Assembly: GCA_041392805.1 (NCBI GenBank) | Contig: JAWKLJ010000002.1 | Location: 1,565,001-1,629,000 of the forward strand | Direction: 5' to 3' | Length of the DNA: 64,000 nt | From: Saprospiraceae bacterium | GTDB lineage: Bacteria; Bacteroidota; Bacteroidia; Chitinophagales; Saprospiraceae | Shown here: one piece after another, positions 1 to 8,322 of the stretch | Numbering within the stretch: position 1 is the first letter of the stretch | Layout: every line of letters starts with the position of its first letter | Translations under genes and position numbers: made by a program | The notes under the pieces: model-generated | Database searches by the model: none | What the model was told of the DNA's origin: nothing | Seen by the model: only the letters and a program-made list of their open reading frames with translations

Positions 1-942
1 ATACCCAATCAATACGACCATCGCGTTGAGCTGTATCCAAAGCATCAAAATAATGAAGGCAGTGATGGAGCCATAAAACCGGTCATAGGCTTCATACCGA
101 TCGAAATTGTCTATGTAAAAAGAAAAAATCAAAGACGACAAAAGTGATAGGGTAGTGGCCAGGGTAGTACCCGGCGAAAACCAATCAAAACGCTTGATGG
201 CGGGGGCCCCAAACCGATAAATAAATGAAATGCCAAAATAGTACAATGAAATAATGGCTAACCATCGAATAAAACCAAAACCAAAGGCAGCAAAGCCATC
301 CAAGGGAATCCAATGATCCAACCAACTGACAATGGTATTCCCCAAAATAATGAAAATCACAGAGGCAATTAAGAGGAAGCCCAACACCGCTGTTAAGACC
401 ACTGATAGGAGACGTTTTCGGAAACTACCTCGTTGCTTAAATATATTCACATGTGATTTTTCGAAACTTTTCATGATGGCCATCATCCCATTTGAAGAGA
501 AATAAATAGCCAGGGCAAAACCGAAAGACAATAAGCCTATGTTTCGTTTACTCGTCAGGCCTTTGGCCAGGATAAACAATTGATCGCCAGATTCTCCGGG
601 CATCACTCCTTTGATTTGCTCATACAAAAAACCCTCAAAATCGCCACCTAGTGGAACAAATTGCTGAAAAACGTGTTGAAAGAAAGGGAGTAGGGTAAGT
701 AATACCATCAAGGAAGGGAACAGCGAAAGAAAAAAGCTGAAGGCGATGGAATTAGCCCTAGTACCTAAATCAAATCGTCGAATTTCATTAAACAGAAAGA
801 CTAAAATATCATACAAGGGCACCTTGAAAAAGCCGGGAAGAGAATGAGTCTTGGCCCAGTCTAAAGCCCAGGTTTTCAACGGATGGTTCACGAAATAATC
901 CCGTATCGCTGACCATTTGGGAAGTTCGAACTTTTTACTCAA
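1..942 (-). CDS. YihY/BrkB family (UPF0761) inner-membrane protein, 3' part cut by window edge
   Basis: The minus strand stays open from about 942 to the left edge and encodes a polytopic membrane protein. The readable part begins LSKKFELPKWSAIRDYF. It then shows the family hallmarks: a FFKVPLYDILVFLFNEI segment, an RANSIAFSFFLSLFPSL helix, a SSNGMMAIMKSFEKSH loop, and several more hydrophobic helices ending in IILMLWIQLNAMVVLIGY at the edge. YihY/BrkB proteins are inner-membrane proteins of poorly defined role; the RNase BN name is historical and wrong. I chose a TTG start at 942 because it overlaps the stop of the upstream thioesterase gene, giving an 8-base overlap and translational coupling. 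A GTG a little downstream is possible. The C-terminus lies outside the window. Confidence 0.8.
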   Translation of the reverse strand, partial: MSKKFELPKWSAIRDYFVNHPLKTWALDWAKTHSLPGFFKVPLYDILVFLFNEIRRFDLGTRANSIAFSFFLSLFPSLMVLLTLLPFFQHVFQQFVPLGGDFEGFLYEQIKGVMPGESGDQLFILAKGLTSKRNIGLLSFGFALAIYFSSNGMMAIMKSFEKSHVNIFKQRGSFRKRLLSVVLTAVLGFLLIASVIFIILGNTIVSWLDHWIPLDGFAAFGFGFIRWLAIISLYYFGISFIYRFGAPAIKRFDWFSPGTTLATTLSLLSSLIFSFYIDNFDRYEAYDRFYGSITAFIILMLWIQLNAMVVLIGY

Positions 943-1345
943 AATACGGTGCCAATTTATCGGTTAAAAAAGCTGGTGCAGGAACCGTTTTATTGCTTTC
1001 CTTTTCGACAAAACAAAGCTTTACGCTGCCGCCGTTCAGTAGTTTTCTTTTTTCATTGAATAATTCATGGTGGAAAACTATTTCTTTGTGAGGAAGCTTG
1101 CGCAGTTCTGTTCTGATGGTAACCAGGTCATCGTAATAGGCGGGGCGAACAAAGCGCATTTGGAGTGACATCACGGGCATCAGAATGCCAAAGGCTGCTT
1201 CCATCTCCTGGTAGGTAAGCCCAATGGAGCGAATCAATTCCGCTCTGCCAATCTCGTAATAGGTAGCATAATTACCATAATAGAGATAGCCCATCTGATC
1301 CGTTTCTGCGTAACGTACCCGCTTTTGAAATTCATTTGAAAACAT
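935..1345 (-). CDS. Acyl-CoA thioesterase, YbgC/FadM (4-hydroxybenzoyl-CoA thioesterase) hotdog family
   Basis: This 136-residue protein has the usual length of a single hotdog-fold thioesterase and hydrolyses acyl-CoA (or acyl-ACP) thioesters in the cytoplasm. The N-terminal segment RVRYAETDQMGYLYYGNYA contains the catalytic Asp of the family in the D-Q-M-G-Y context, followed by the YYEIGRAELIR helix. The middle part (MRFVRPAYYDDLVTIRTEL) and the FHHELFN strand also fit. Substrate chain length cannot be read from the sequence. The gene overlaps the downstream YihY-like gene by a few bases, so the two are probably cotranscribed; a link to envelope or Tol-Pal function, as for E. coli ybgC, is only a family-level suggestion. 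Confidence 0.88.
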   Translation of the reverse strand: MFSNEFQKRVRYAETDQMGYLYYGNYATYYEIGRAELIRSIGLTYQEMEAAFGILMPVMSLQMRFVRPAYYDDLVTIRTELRKLPHKEIVFHHELFNEKRKLLNGGSVKLCFVEKESNKTVPAPAFLTDKLAPYFE

Positions 1346-1394
1346 AAATTCAAATGTAGAAACTAAAAACCAAAAGGAGAAAGAATCAAGGGCC

Positions 1395-2069
1395 TTAATA
1401 GTTCAGTGGTGGACTAATCCATTCATAATAATCACATTCCTCAAAGATGAGGCGCGTTTGAAGGAGTTTTCTAAATTCTGCTTTGGTCGGACTGATCTTG
1501 TATTGCGGGAGGTCTTGTTCAGAAATATCCGTTACGGGAGTGATGGCTGCTAAGTCCGAAAGATTTTCGGGCAGAACCGTCTTAGACAAGGCCATATTTC
1601 CGAATTGGTCTTTGCTCAACAACCAGACATTCCAATGTTGGGCATCGATTTTGACATTTAAAATATGGTGACCACGATAGAATTTTAGGACCTGCTTGGG
1701 GCCGATTTGAAATAAAGTATCTCTATGGATGTAATTGCCTGCTAAGGTTTCATCATCTAGGTAAAGGATTTCAAAGGGCATGGCTTCTCCATTCATAAAG
1801 ATTTTGCCCTCTTCGAAATAGGTGTCTTCCATAGAATCCAAAGCAGATAAAGTGGTTACAAAGGTGAAAGATTTCTCTTTGTACAGACAATTGGCTTCCA
1901 CTTTTACCAAACTACTATCCCCCGTGCAGAAATAAGTTCCTTGGTAGTGGTTTTCAAATCGATCGAGCGCTGCTACGCCTTCTGGCTGTGCTGCTGTGAA
2001 AACCAAAGGAGGTGTGCAGTAGGGGTATACCAGGAGCAGAAGGAATGCCAAGTAATGTAAATTTTTCAT
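1395..2069 (-). CDS. Secreted or lipid-anchored protein of unknown function
   Basis: I do not recognise this 224-residue protein. It begins with a hydrophobic export signal (MKNLHYLAFLLLLVYPYC), and the Cys at residue 18 could be lipidated, although VYPYC is a poor lipobox. The rest has no further hydrophobic segment and alternates short polar and aromatic stretches, consistent with a beta-rich periplasmic or surface protein. It ends in a short aromatic tail. It lies 49 bp upstream of the thioesterase gene on the same strand and may be transcribed with it. A copy of a MITE-like repeat begins only 18 bp upstream of its start codon and could carry or interrupt its promoter. Confidence 0.6.
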   Translation of the reverse strand: MKNLHYLAFLLLLVYPYCTPPLVFTAAQPEGVAALDRFENHYQGTYFCTGDSSLVKVEANCLYKEKSFTFVTTLSALDSMEDTYFEEGKIFMNGEAMPFEILYLDDETLAGNYIHRDTLFQIGPKQVLKFYRGHHILNVKIDAQHWNVWLLSKDQFGNMALSKTVLPENLSDLAAITPVTDISEQDLPQYKISPTKAEFRKLLQTRLIFEECDYYEWISPPLNY

Positions 2070-2086
2070 TTGCTGCCTTTTTTAGA

Positions 2087-2264
2087 GGACATTTGATAAT
2101 CGCTGTTTTGAAGTCGGAAGTCGGAAGTCGGAAAGGCGCAGGGGCGCAAATTTCCCACTTCCCACTTCCGACTTCCGACTTCCCATTTCCTCCTTCCCAT
2201 TTCCTCCTTCAACCTTCCCCATCTCGCCTGGAAAACGGAGGATTACCAAAAGCGTCAAAAGTCT
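2087..2264. repeat. MITE-like palindromic element, family A, copy 1
   Basis: The element starts with GGACATTTGATAATCGCTG and ends with AAAGCGTCAAAAGTC, which form imperfect terminal inverted repeats. Inside are tandem GAAGTCGG units on the left and the complementary CCGACTTC units on the right, giving a long hairpin. Two related copies occur at 46779-46870 and 50263-50407 and share the phrases CGCTGTTTTGAA and GGAGGATTACCAAAAGCG. No ORF inside looks genuine. Confidence 0.7.
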
Positions 2265-2398
2265 ATTTTTTTAGCAAGATAGTGTCTTCGAAGGGGTAAG
2301 CGGCTGATTAAAATCATAGGCCCTTTATGACTTTTGTCAATTAAGTAGCGCTGTAAATTGGTGTAATTTGATACCAGAAAATGCTTAAAACGATCATC

Positions 2399-3259
2399 AT
2401 GAAAAAGATCCAAAAAATATTATTTCCTACTGATTTTTCCGATACGGCCATGAACGCCTTTCGATATACTGTTTTATTGGCCGATCAACTAGATGCGACC
2501 ATTGAACTACTACACGTCGTATACCCACAAGCAGAACCACTTGATTTTCCGGTGCTGGCGACCCAGGCTACGCAGCAGCAAGTCAGTGCAGCGGAATCCA
2601 TTATGAAAAAAATGGTAGCTGAGACCTTGGCACAAATTCAGGTAGATCATGAATTGAAAAATGCGCCTGTTATTTTACCAGAGGTAGAGATTGGCACCCC
2701 TACCGGCTTGATTTGTCGGGTGGCAGAAAGGGATGAGGTTGACATGGTGGTCATGGGCACCAAAGGCGAACACAGTATGATGGAAAAAGCGTTTGGCCAA
2801 GTCTCCTTAGGAACGATTAAAAATGCACCTATTCCCGTCCTCTTGGTACCTGAAATGGCCAGATTTAGCAAAATAAACACAGTGGCCTATGCTTCTAACC
2901 TCATGGAAACCGATGTGTTTTATATCTGGCAAACCTTACAATTATTGGAAAGTTTCCATCCGATACTAAGAGTAGTTCACGTTGATACCGATGACAAAGA
3001 ACACGCTGTTAATTTGGAGGAATTCAAGGCCTTGTTTGAAGGCAATCCCAAGGCTTTACAAATCAATTTTCATGAACTGCATGGCAAAGCGGTGGCGGAT
3101 GAACTCAATGGTTTTATTGCTACATGGGATATAGATATGATGGTACTCTACGCCCCTAGACATGGCTTTATCGAACGCTTATTTCACCAAAGCGTTGGCA
3201 AAAAACTGGCGATGACGGCGGAGGTCCCATTGTTATTCTTAAAAAAAGCCACAGCTTAA
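2399..3259 (+). CDS. Universal stress protein, tandem UspA domains
   Basis: The product has about 286 residues and two UspA folds. Domain 1 (about residues 1-145) begins KKIQKILFPTDFSDTAMNAF, with the typical Asp after the first strand. It ends with the nucleotide-binding signature GTKGEHSMMEKAFGQVS, matching the G-2x-G-9x-G pattern of ATP-binding Usp proteins. Domain 2 (about 150-286) keeps the fold but not the glycine motif (MVLYAPRHGFIERLFHQSVG), so only the first domain is expected to bind ATP. I prefer the ATG at 2399 to an ATG 18 bp upstream because the family begins directly with the MKK-ILFPTD strand. It converges on the arginine deiminase gene with a 4-bp stop overlap. A general stress role is inferred from the family. 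Confidence 0.88.
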   Translation: MKKIQKILFPTDFSDTAMNAFRYTVLLADQLDATIELLHVVYPQAEPLDFPVLATQATQQQVSAAESIMKKMVAETLAQIQVDHELKNAPVILPEVEIGTPTGLICRVAERDEVDMVVMGTKGEHSMMEKAFGQVSLGTIKNAPIPVLLVPEMARFSKINTVAYASNLMETDVFYIWQTLQLLESFHPILRVVHVDTDDKEHAVNLEEFKALFEGNPKALQINFHELHGKAVADELNGFIATWDIDMMVLYAPRHGFIERLFHQSVGKKLAMTAEVPLLFLKKATA

Positions 3260-4518
3260 ACAGCTCGTTCAATGGGGCAGGTCATACAATGAGACCCCCC
3301 TCTGGCACGACTAAGCTCACTAGAGGGCAAGGTGATGATCGTGTTTTTGACTTCTTCCGGTAAAATAATCCCATCGTCAAATGCTTCGAGCAAGTCTGGC
3401 GCATAAACGACCCTGTACCCCGCTTCCCGAAAAGCGATTTCCGTCTTGGGGTTGCGATCGTAGGTGATGGCCACCCCCGGTTTTAAGGCTACTAAATTGC
3501 AGCCATCGGTCCACTGTTCGCGCTCCTGGTAAGGCGTTTCCCCTTTGCCGCTAAGAATGAACCGGGCATTGGGCGAAATTTCAGCTTCAATAAACTCCCT
3601 CACAGAAGGATAGTGGCTTTGTTTGCCATCTGCATTGTATACCTTTACATAAGAACTCAGCCCATCGATGATAATGGGTTTGAAAGCGACGTAGTCATGC
3701 TGATTGATTTGGGTGAATATGGTGTCGAGGTGCATATAGGATCGGTCATCCGGAATTTTGACCTGCACGACATTTTTTACAACTTTTTTTTCAAACAGGT
3801 AGTTTTTCAAGGATTCAATGCCATGCGAAGTACTGCGTTCACTTTCTCCAATTAATAAATAATCAGGGTGTAGAATCATCATGTCTCCGCCTTCAATAGA
3901 GACCATCTGGCCTCTTTTAGAAGGGGGAAACAGGTCTACATTATTGAGATTGATAATCCGTCCTTCTTTCCTTAGTTTTCCAAAAATGGGATGTGCCCAT
4001 ATGATAAATCGGATAATGAAATTCTCTCTAAAACGCGCTTCTTTGGAGGCTTTGGTAATGATAATATGGTCATTAACCGTGACGGCAATATCCCTGGTGA
4101 AGATGAAATTGGGGATAGGATCAAACAAGAAATGATCCTCCTGCGGATAATAGCCGGTTATCAGGACCTTTGACAATTCCGCATTGGATAATTGCTGCAG
4201 GACGACTTTGAAACTGGAGGGTAGTTCTTCATAATCCACTACTTTTTCCACCATTTCTTGTTTGCTGGATTCATCGGCAGCCAAGGCTTCCTGGAGTAAT
4301 TGCTGAACTTCCAGGACATTCTCCGCTCCTAAAAAGGACCTGAGGATGGCCGTGAAAACATCGTGCTCCTCCTGCATCTTGGGTAGATGGACAATGTCGT
4401 CAAAGAGCAATTCTTCTGCTCGTTTGGGGGTGATTCTTGCAATGCCTTCATCAGGACGATGCACCATTACACGTTTAAGAACGCCTATTTCAGACGAAAC
4501 ATTTACTTGATTGGTCAT
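3256..4518 (-). CDS. arcA: Arginine deiminase
   Basis: This enzyme hydrolyses L-arginine to citrulline and ammonia, the first step of the arginine deiminase pathway. The 420-residue length fits the family. Visible motifs are the N-terminal EIGVLKRVMVHRPDEG, FTRDIAVTV (guanidino-binding Asp region), EGGDMMILHPDYLLIGESER, HLDTIFTQI with the catalytic His-Asp, and the C-terminal GGSHCMTCPIERAV with the nucleophilic Cys near residue 411. No ornithine carbamoyltransferase, carbamate kinase or antiporter gene is nearby, so it may be a stand-alone arginine-consuming or acid-stress enzyme here rather than part of a full arc operon. The gene is followed convergently by a UspA gene and preceded by a MITE-like repeat 14 bp upstream of the start. 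Confidence 0.93.
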   Translation of the reverse strand: MTNQVNVSSEIGVLKRVMVHRPDEGIARITPKRAEELLFDDIVHLPKMQEEHDVFTAILRSFLGAENVLEVQQLLQEALAADESSKQEMVEKVVDYEELPSSFKVVLQQLSNAELSKVLITGYYPQEDHFLFDPIPNFIFTRDIAVTVNDHIIITKASKEARFRENFIIRFIIWAHPIFGKLRKEGRIINLNNVDLFPPSKRGQMVSIEGGDMMILHPDYLLIGESERSTSHGIESLKNYLFEKKVVKNVVQVKIPDDRSYMHLDTIFTQINQHDYVAFKPIIIDGLSSYVKVYNADGKQSHYPSVREFIEAEISPNARFILSGKGETPYQEREQWTDGCNLVALKPGVAITYDRNPKTEIAFREAGYRVVYAPDLLEAFDDGIILPEEVKNTIITLPSSELSRARGGSHCMTCPIERAV

Positions 4519-4532
4519 ATTGGTTAGAGCTT

Positions 4533-4692
4533 AGTAATGGACAAAGAATAAGTTCCGTATTTTGAAATAGAGATTTTGGTGTCAGGCGAGGCATTTTTTG
4601 AAGGCATAGCAGCGCTACGGCTGAAAAAAATAACGAAGCATGACGCCGAAAGATCATAAGCAAAATCGAGAAGTTATTTTTTGATCATTACT
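4533..4692. repeat. MITE-like foldback element, family B, copy 1
   Basis: Terminal inverted repeats begin AGTAATGGACAAAGAATAAG on the left, and the right end reads inward as AGTAATGATCAAAAAATAAC. The centre (about 4583-4647) is a palindromic core with AGGCGAGGCATTTTTTGAAG, a TAGC-AGC-GCTA hairpin and AAAATAACGAAGCATGACGCC. A second copy lies in opposite orientation at 54983-55166. The right terminus contains the TAA stop codon of the FAD oxidoreductase gene at 4688-4690. Confidence 0.75.
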
Positions 4693-5830
4693 TAATCACT
4701 TTTTCTATTTCGTAAATAGAATTTATCTTACCAGCAAATATGCAATAAAATCGTGGATTCTCGTTAAGAATAACAATTTCTGTTGGTCGTCCGTCATCGA
4801 TATAATTGGCTTTTAACTTAGACTTAATGGTAAACATGGAACTGAGGTAAAAAAGCTGGACTTCCGGTTTTAGATACAGCTGAATCTGTCGCATCATTTT
4901 CTGATAATTAGAAACGGGCCGATAGGCGCAAAGATTGCAATTGGCCGGAAAATCGGGCTGACAGTCAGGGTTTAGGTCCTGGCAGTCAAAGGTGGGGTGG
5001 GTGGCATGAGACACCTTATGATGGGTGTAGGCGACGGAGGAAAGCGACAATAAGCCCGAAAGGCCATATGGCATAATGGAGCCAAATTGACCGTCCATGA
5101 TGGTCAAACCCATATCGTGTAGTTGCGGGGAGCTGACAAATGCCATCTCCGCGATCTCATGCATGAGGGGAATATTGGGTAATTCAAATCGGTTGTTGAC
5201 CCCATTGCTATTGGCATAGGTGGCATTGATAACCTGGGTGGCATGGATGGTAGCGCTTGTTTCATTAGATAGGTCTGTCAATAATATTTCCCAGCAGCCA
5301 TTGGTGGCAAGGGCCTTTTCCAGCCGAAAGAAGCATTTGACATCGATCAGTGGCTGGTCCTTGACCTGTTGGCGGTAATAATGAGCCATTAAGATGGGAT
5401 CAAAAGTGAATTCTTCGCTTAAAAAAAGCCCCTCAATGCGATCGAAAGAAAAGAACGGATGTTGGTGTATCTTCTTGCAAGTCAATTGAATAAAAGCGCA
5501 AAATCGTTCAAATTGTGAACCGTCGGTGAAAGAAGCATAACGATCAATCGCATAATATTTTTCGAAAGATTGGTGAATAAACGCCTGGTGTTCTTTGGTA
5601 AACCGGGCTTTGTTGTCATCCGACATCAGGGCCGTGGCTATACTCCGAGGGTAATGATAGCCACTGTGGAGGCGAGCCTGATTAACGACCGAAGCCTTGG
5701 TCATCAGCTGCCGCTCCTTTTCTATAATAAGCACCCTTAACCCTTTTTTTGCCAGGTACAAGGCCGCATAAACGCCAAAAATGCCACCTCCAATAATCGC
5801 AAAATCATATTGGATCATTGTTTTAGGCAT
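4688..5830 (-). CDS. FAD-dependent oxidoreductase (DAO superfamily)
   Basis: About 380 residues with an N-terminal dinucleotide-binding motif (FAIIGGGIFGVYAALYLAKKG then an acidic strand end IIEKE), so it binds FAD. The motif RLHSGYHYPRS after the first helix resembles L-2-hydroxyglutarate oxidase and amino-acid-oxidase-like DAO enzymes. The substrate is unknown. Two starts fit: ATG at 5830, overlapping the stop of the upstream aldo/keto reductase gene by 8 bases, or ATG at 5818 just after it; the Rossmann motif begins within a few residues of either. It is the last gene of a minus-strand trio (glycosyltransferase, aldo/keto reductase, this gene), suggesting joint action on a sugar-derived compound. 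Its stop codon is supplied by a repeat element. Confidence 0.8.
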   Translation of the reverse strand: MPKTMIQYDFAIIGGGIFGVYAALYLAKKGLRVLIIEKERQLMTKASVVNQARLHSGYHYPRSIATALMSDDNKARFTKEHQAFIHQSFEKYYAIDRYASFTDGSQFERFCAFIQLTCKKIHQHPFFSFDRIEGLFLSEEFTFDPILMAHYYRQQVKDQPLIDVKCFFRLEKALATNGCWEILLTDLSNETSATIHATQVINATYANSNGVNNRFELPNIPLMHEIAEMAFVSSPQLHDMGLTIMDGQFGSIMPYGLSGLLSLSSVAYTHHKVSHATHPTFDCQDLNPDCQPDFPANCNLCAYRPVSNYQKMMRQIQLYLKPEVQLFYLSSMFTIKSKLKANYIDDGRPTEIVILNENPRFYCIFAGKINSIYEIEKVIK

Positions 5831-6740
5831 TGGACTTCCATTTGAGCAGATGATCAAATAAAGGACGGTGATAACCCTGTCGCAATTCGCCATAAAAGGT
5901 TATACTTTGCGCCAATTGTGATAGGGTAGAAGGACCAATCAGCATCGCTTTTATCTCGGGACTATAAAAGGAAAAAACCATACTGCATTGATGGAAATGT
6001 TCAATAGGTTTCCGTTTCGATCCCTGGTTGTAAAGCGCCAGCATTTGCTGAATTTGGCCCAAATAAGGCTGGTGTTTTTCGGCCTCCACTCCCCTGACCA
6101 GGGTCGCGCTAAGTGCATGGTAGTCCTCAGCTTGGAATTTAAGGCCTCCCGCATTCATTCCATAGGTCAAAAAACGGCGTTTTCCGTGGAAATCCACATA
6201 TCGGGAATAATCTGAATACAGTAAATTGTGTTTGATTTGGATATCGAAATCAAAGGAAAAAGCCGTATTGATTTGGGCATACAGGTGCGGGTACTTAATG
6301 CCGCTCAGCCCGAGTTGCAGTCCTAGGTCCTGCGCCGCTTGCATGGCTTCCAGGGTTTGGCTTATGGCCGTGGGGTCTTCTCGGTTGTCCCAATGGATCA
6401 TCCATTGCCGCAATTGACTGCCAAAAAGAAAGCGGTATTCCTGTAGCATGATGTGCATGAAGCTAGGCGTGAGATTATTCGTTGGTGTATGTAAATTATT
6501 AACACTGCCAATCTTCATGAGGATGCTCAAATCATCAATACCATTACTTTTTATCCATGCCAGTAAAATTTTTTCTGCCCCTCTGAAATCAGCCGGATTT
6601 TTATTAATAGGATAATTGGTTGCACAATCAATCCACCGAAAACCCGCTTCATAATAGGCGTCGAGCAATTGAAAGGCCCGAGGGGCATCAATGGTCCAGG
6701 CCCAAAAGGCCGTACCGAGGATTAGCGTAGGATTTGTCAC
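5823..6740 (-). CDS. Aldo/keto reductase family protein
   Basis: This 305-residue protein has the length and TIM-barrel pattern of aldo/keto reductases. The catalytic tetrad can be placed: Asp and Tyr in WIDCATNYPINKN, Lys in SILMKIG, and His in RQWMIHWDN. The N-terminal GTAFWAWTID and the LQLGLSGIK strand also fit. The start is GTG at 6740, which overlaps the stop of the glycosyltransferase gene in a GTGA tetranucleotide, so the pair is translationally coupled. The family reduces carbonyls with NADPH or, in some branches, acts on sugars; the exact substrate is not evident. It is the middle gene of a three-gene operon with a GT2 enzyme and an FAD oxidoreductase. Confidence 0.85.
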   Translation of the reverse strand: MTNPTLILGTAFWAWTIDAPRAFQLLDAYYEAGFRWIDCATNYPINKNPADFRGAEKILLAWIKSNGIDDLSILMKIGSVNNLHTPTNNLTPSFMHIMLQEYRFLFGSQLRQWMIHWDNREDPTAISQTLEAMQAAQDLGLQLGLSGIKYPHLYAQINTAFSFDFDIQIKHNLLYSDYSRYVDFHGKRRFLTYGMNAGGLKFQAEDYHALSATLVRGVEAEKHQPYLGQIQQMLALYNQGSKRKPIEHFHQCSMVFSFYSPEIKAMLIGPSTLSQLAQSITFYGELRQGYHRPLFDHLLKWKSNA

Positions 6741-7465
6741 GATGAAAGCTGCTGTTTTTTCTTTTTGATGTTGCGCATGGCCTGTATATAACGTTTAGCT
6801 AAAGGTAAAATTTCAACCTTGCTGCTACTGGCATCATCCGTCCATTTGACGGGCAACTCATAAATCTTTAATTTTTTCCATTCACTAGTGATCAATAATT
6901 CGGTTGAAAAAAACCAGCCATCGTTTTGAGCGCCAGCGGCGAACAAAGTAGGGTAAATATTTCGTTTGAGGAACTTGAATCCACACATTCCATCCGAAAA
7001 ATGGGTACCTAAATACATCTTTAACAACCAATTAAAGCCCCTGGATGCAATTTCTCTTTTTAGGCTACGGCCGATAACTGTAGCTTGGGGATGCAACCTG
7101 GAACCATAAACAAGGTCATACTGCCGGAGGGCAATAGCCTGATAAACCTCCAAAAAATGAGGCAGGTCCGTGGCCAAATCTAGGTCCATATAGCCAACAA
7201 TATCTGCCTCAGATTGACTCCAGGAAGTCTTTAACGCCAGACCAACGCCACGCTGTGGTACCTGTAAATACTGGATGTTCGGGAATTGCCGGGCCAGCTG
7301 CTTTCCGAGTTGGGGTGTTTGGTCCTCAGAGCCATTATCTGCAATGACAATACGCCATTGACCGGGGGTCGGAAAATTAGATTTTAAGAAGTCGTGTAAA
7401 ATGCCTACATTTTCGGCTAAAGAAGCTTCTTCATTCAGAACGGGTATCGTGACATCAAAAGTCAT
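6737..7465 (-). CDS. Family 2 glycosyltransferase, dolichyl-phosphate-glucosyltransferase-like
   Basis: The N-terminus FDVTIPVLNEEASLAENVG is typical of GT-A fold GT2 enzymes such as dolichyl- or undecaprenyl-phosphate sugar transferases. IADNGSEDQTP follows, then the metal-binding region YMDLDLATDLPHFLE, and a GFKFLKRNIYPTL acceptor-loop segment. There is no C-terminal membrane domain. The length of 243 residues matches the soluble catalytic domain. I prefer ATG 7465 to the TTG two codons upstream. The gene starts the operon with the aldo/keto reductase and FAD oxidoreductase (4-bp overlap with the former). The role is inferred as lipid-linked or secondary-metabolite glycosylation. Confidence 0.85.
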   Translation of the reverse strand: MTFDVTIPVLNEEASLAENVGILHDFLKSNFPTPGQWRIVIADNGSEDQTPQLGKQLARQFPNIQYLQVPQRGVGLALKTSWSQSEADIVGYMDLDLATDLPHFLEVYQAIALRQYDLVYGSRLHPQATVIGRSLKREIASRGFNWLLKMYLGTHFSDGMCGFKFLKRNIYPTLFAAGAQNDGWFFSTELLITSEWKKLKIYELPVKWTDDASSSKVEILPLAKRYIQAMRNIKKKKQQLSS

Positions 7466-7486
7466 ATGCAATCACTTAATTTATGG

Positions 7487-7517
7487 TTGGACAATTAAGG
7501 GTTTTTTTCTTACTTTG
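7487..7517 (+). promoter_or_regulatory. Possible Bacteroidota-type promoter for the 7620-10953 operon
   Basis: A TTGG at 7487-7490 is followed 19 bp later by TTACTTTG at 7510-7517. This resembles the TTTG / TAnnTTTG arrangement of Bacteroidota vegetative promoters with one mismatch in each box. It lies in the divergent gap between the glycosyltransferase and the coiled-coil gene. Confidence 0.35.
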
Positions 7518-7619
7518 TAGAAGAATCAGGCATATTAATCTAGAAGCTGCAACTAATTGACCTTAATTTGTATTCAATTTTATTAATTGCAGGGTATTTG
7601 CCAAAATGTTGAAAGGTTT

Positions 7620-8291
7620 ATGCTAAAAAATTTAAAATCCCTTTTCATTGTAGAAGAAGAGGGAGCTGTAAAAAAAACAAAGGCTAAAGCAGTAGCCGAA
7701 GAAGCCGTTTCGAATGAGGAAGCGATAGTAGTACCCCAAGAAAAGGTATCTTCCCCCAAGGTCCCATCTTCTGGTAACGTTTCTTCGCAATTCATTAATA
7801 TCCTCTTCAAAGCGATGGAAAACAACAATCTCGATGGCTTTGATTACCTGGAGTTTAAGCAGTCACTCAAATCCTTGGAAAAAATGCCAATGGATGAGTC
7901 GACTCGCTACCAATCGGCTTATGCTATGGCCCAAACCATGGGGGCCACCCCCGAAAAACTCCTACAAACAGCGCAACATTACTTGCAGGTTTTGAGTAAT
8001 GAAGAGAAGAAGTTTGAGGAAGCCATGATCGCGCAAAAGCAGAAACAAATTGGCAGCAAGGAGTCGGAGATAAAAAAGTTGGAGGAAATTGTAACGCACA
8101 AGGTGGCTCAAATCAAGCAACTGACCAAAGAGATTGAAGATCATCAAGTGACCGCAAATGCTTTGAAAGAGGAAATTGGAGAGGCTAGTGTCAAAGTAGA
8201 AAGCACTAAAAATGATTTTGTTGCCTCTTATGTCGCTCTGGTTGATCAGATCAAGAACGATGTCGAGAACATGAAAAAATTCCTAAAATAA
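7620..8291 (+). CDS. Coiled-coil cytoplasmic protein, first gene of a putative membrane-stress cluster
   Basis: I do not recognise a named family. The 223-residue product starts MLKNLKSLFIVEEEG; the ATG at 7620 is preferred over one 33 bp upstream because the intervening residues look non-conserved. It has a low-complexity Lys/Ala/Glu/Val linker (about residues 15-55). A helical domain follows (about 60-130, SSQFINILFKAMENNNLDGF onward). The C-terminal half is a long coiled coil (about 130-223) with heptad patterns such as IKKLEEIVTHKVAQIKQLTKEI. There is no signal peptide or membrane helix. It lies 31 bp upstream of a membrane-anchored coiled-coil protein and shares its orientation with a substrate-binding/OmpA fusion, so the three probably act together. 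Confidence 0.75.
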   Translation: MLKNLKSLFIVEEEGAVKKTKAKAVAEEAVSNEEAIVVPQEKVSSPKVPSSGNVSSQFINILFKAMENNNLDGFDYLEFKQSLKSLEKMPMDESTRYQSAYAMAQTMGATPEKLLQTAQHYLQVLSNEEKKFEEAMIAQKQKQIGSKESEIKKLEEIVTHKVAQIKQLTKEIEDHQVTANALKEEIGEASVKVESTKNDFVASYVALVDQIKNDVENMKKFLK

Positions 8292-8322
8292 ATTTGTAAT
8301 ATAATTAACCATAAGATTATAA

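Noticed and set aside
2012..2299. 95-codon plus-strand ORF
   Set aside because: It runs through the family A repeat and has no protein-like character beyond the repeat translation.
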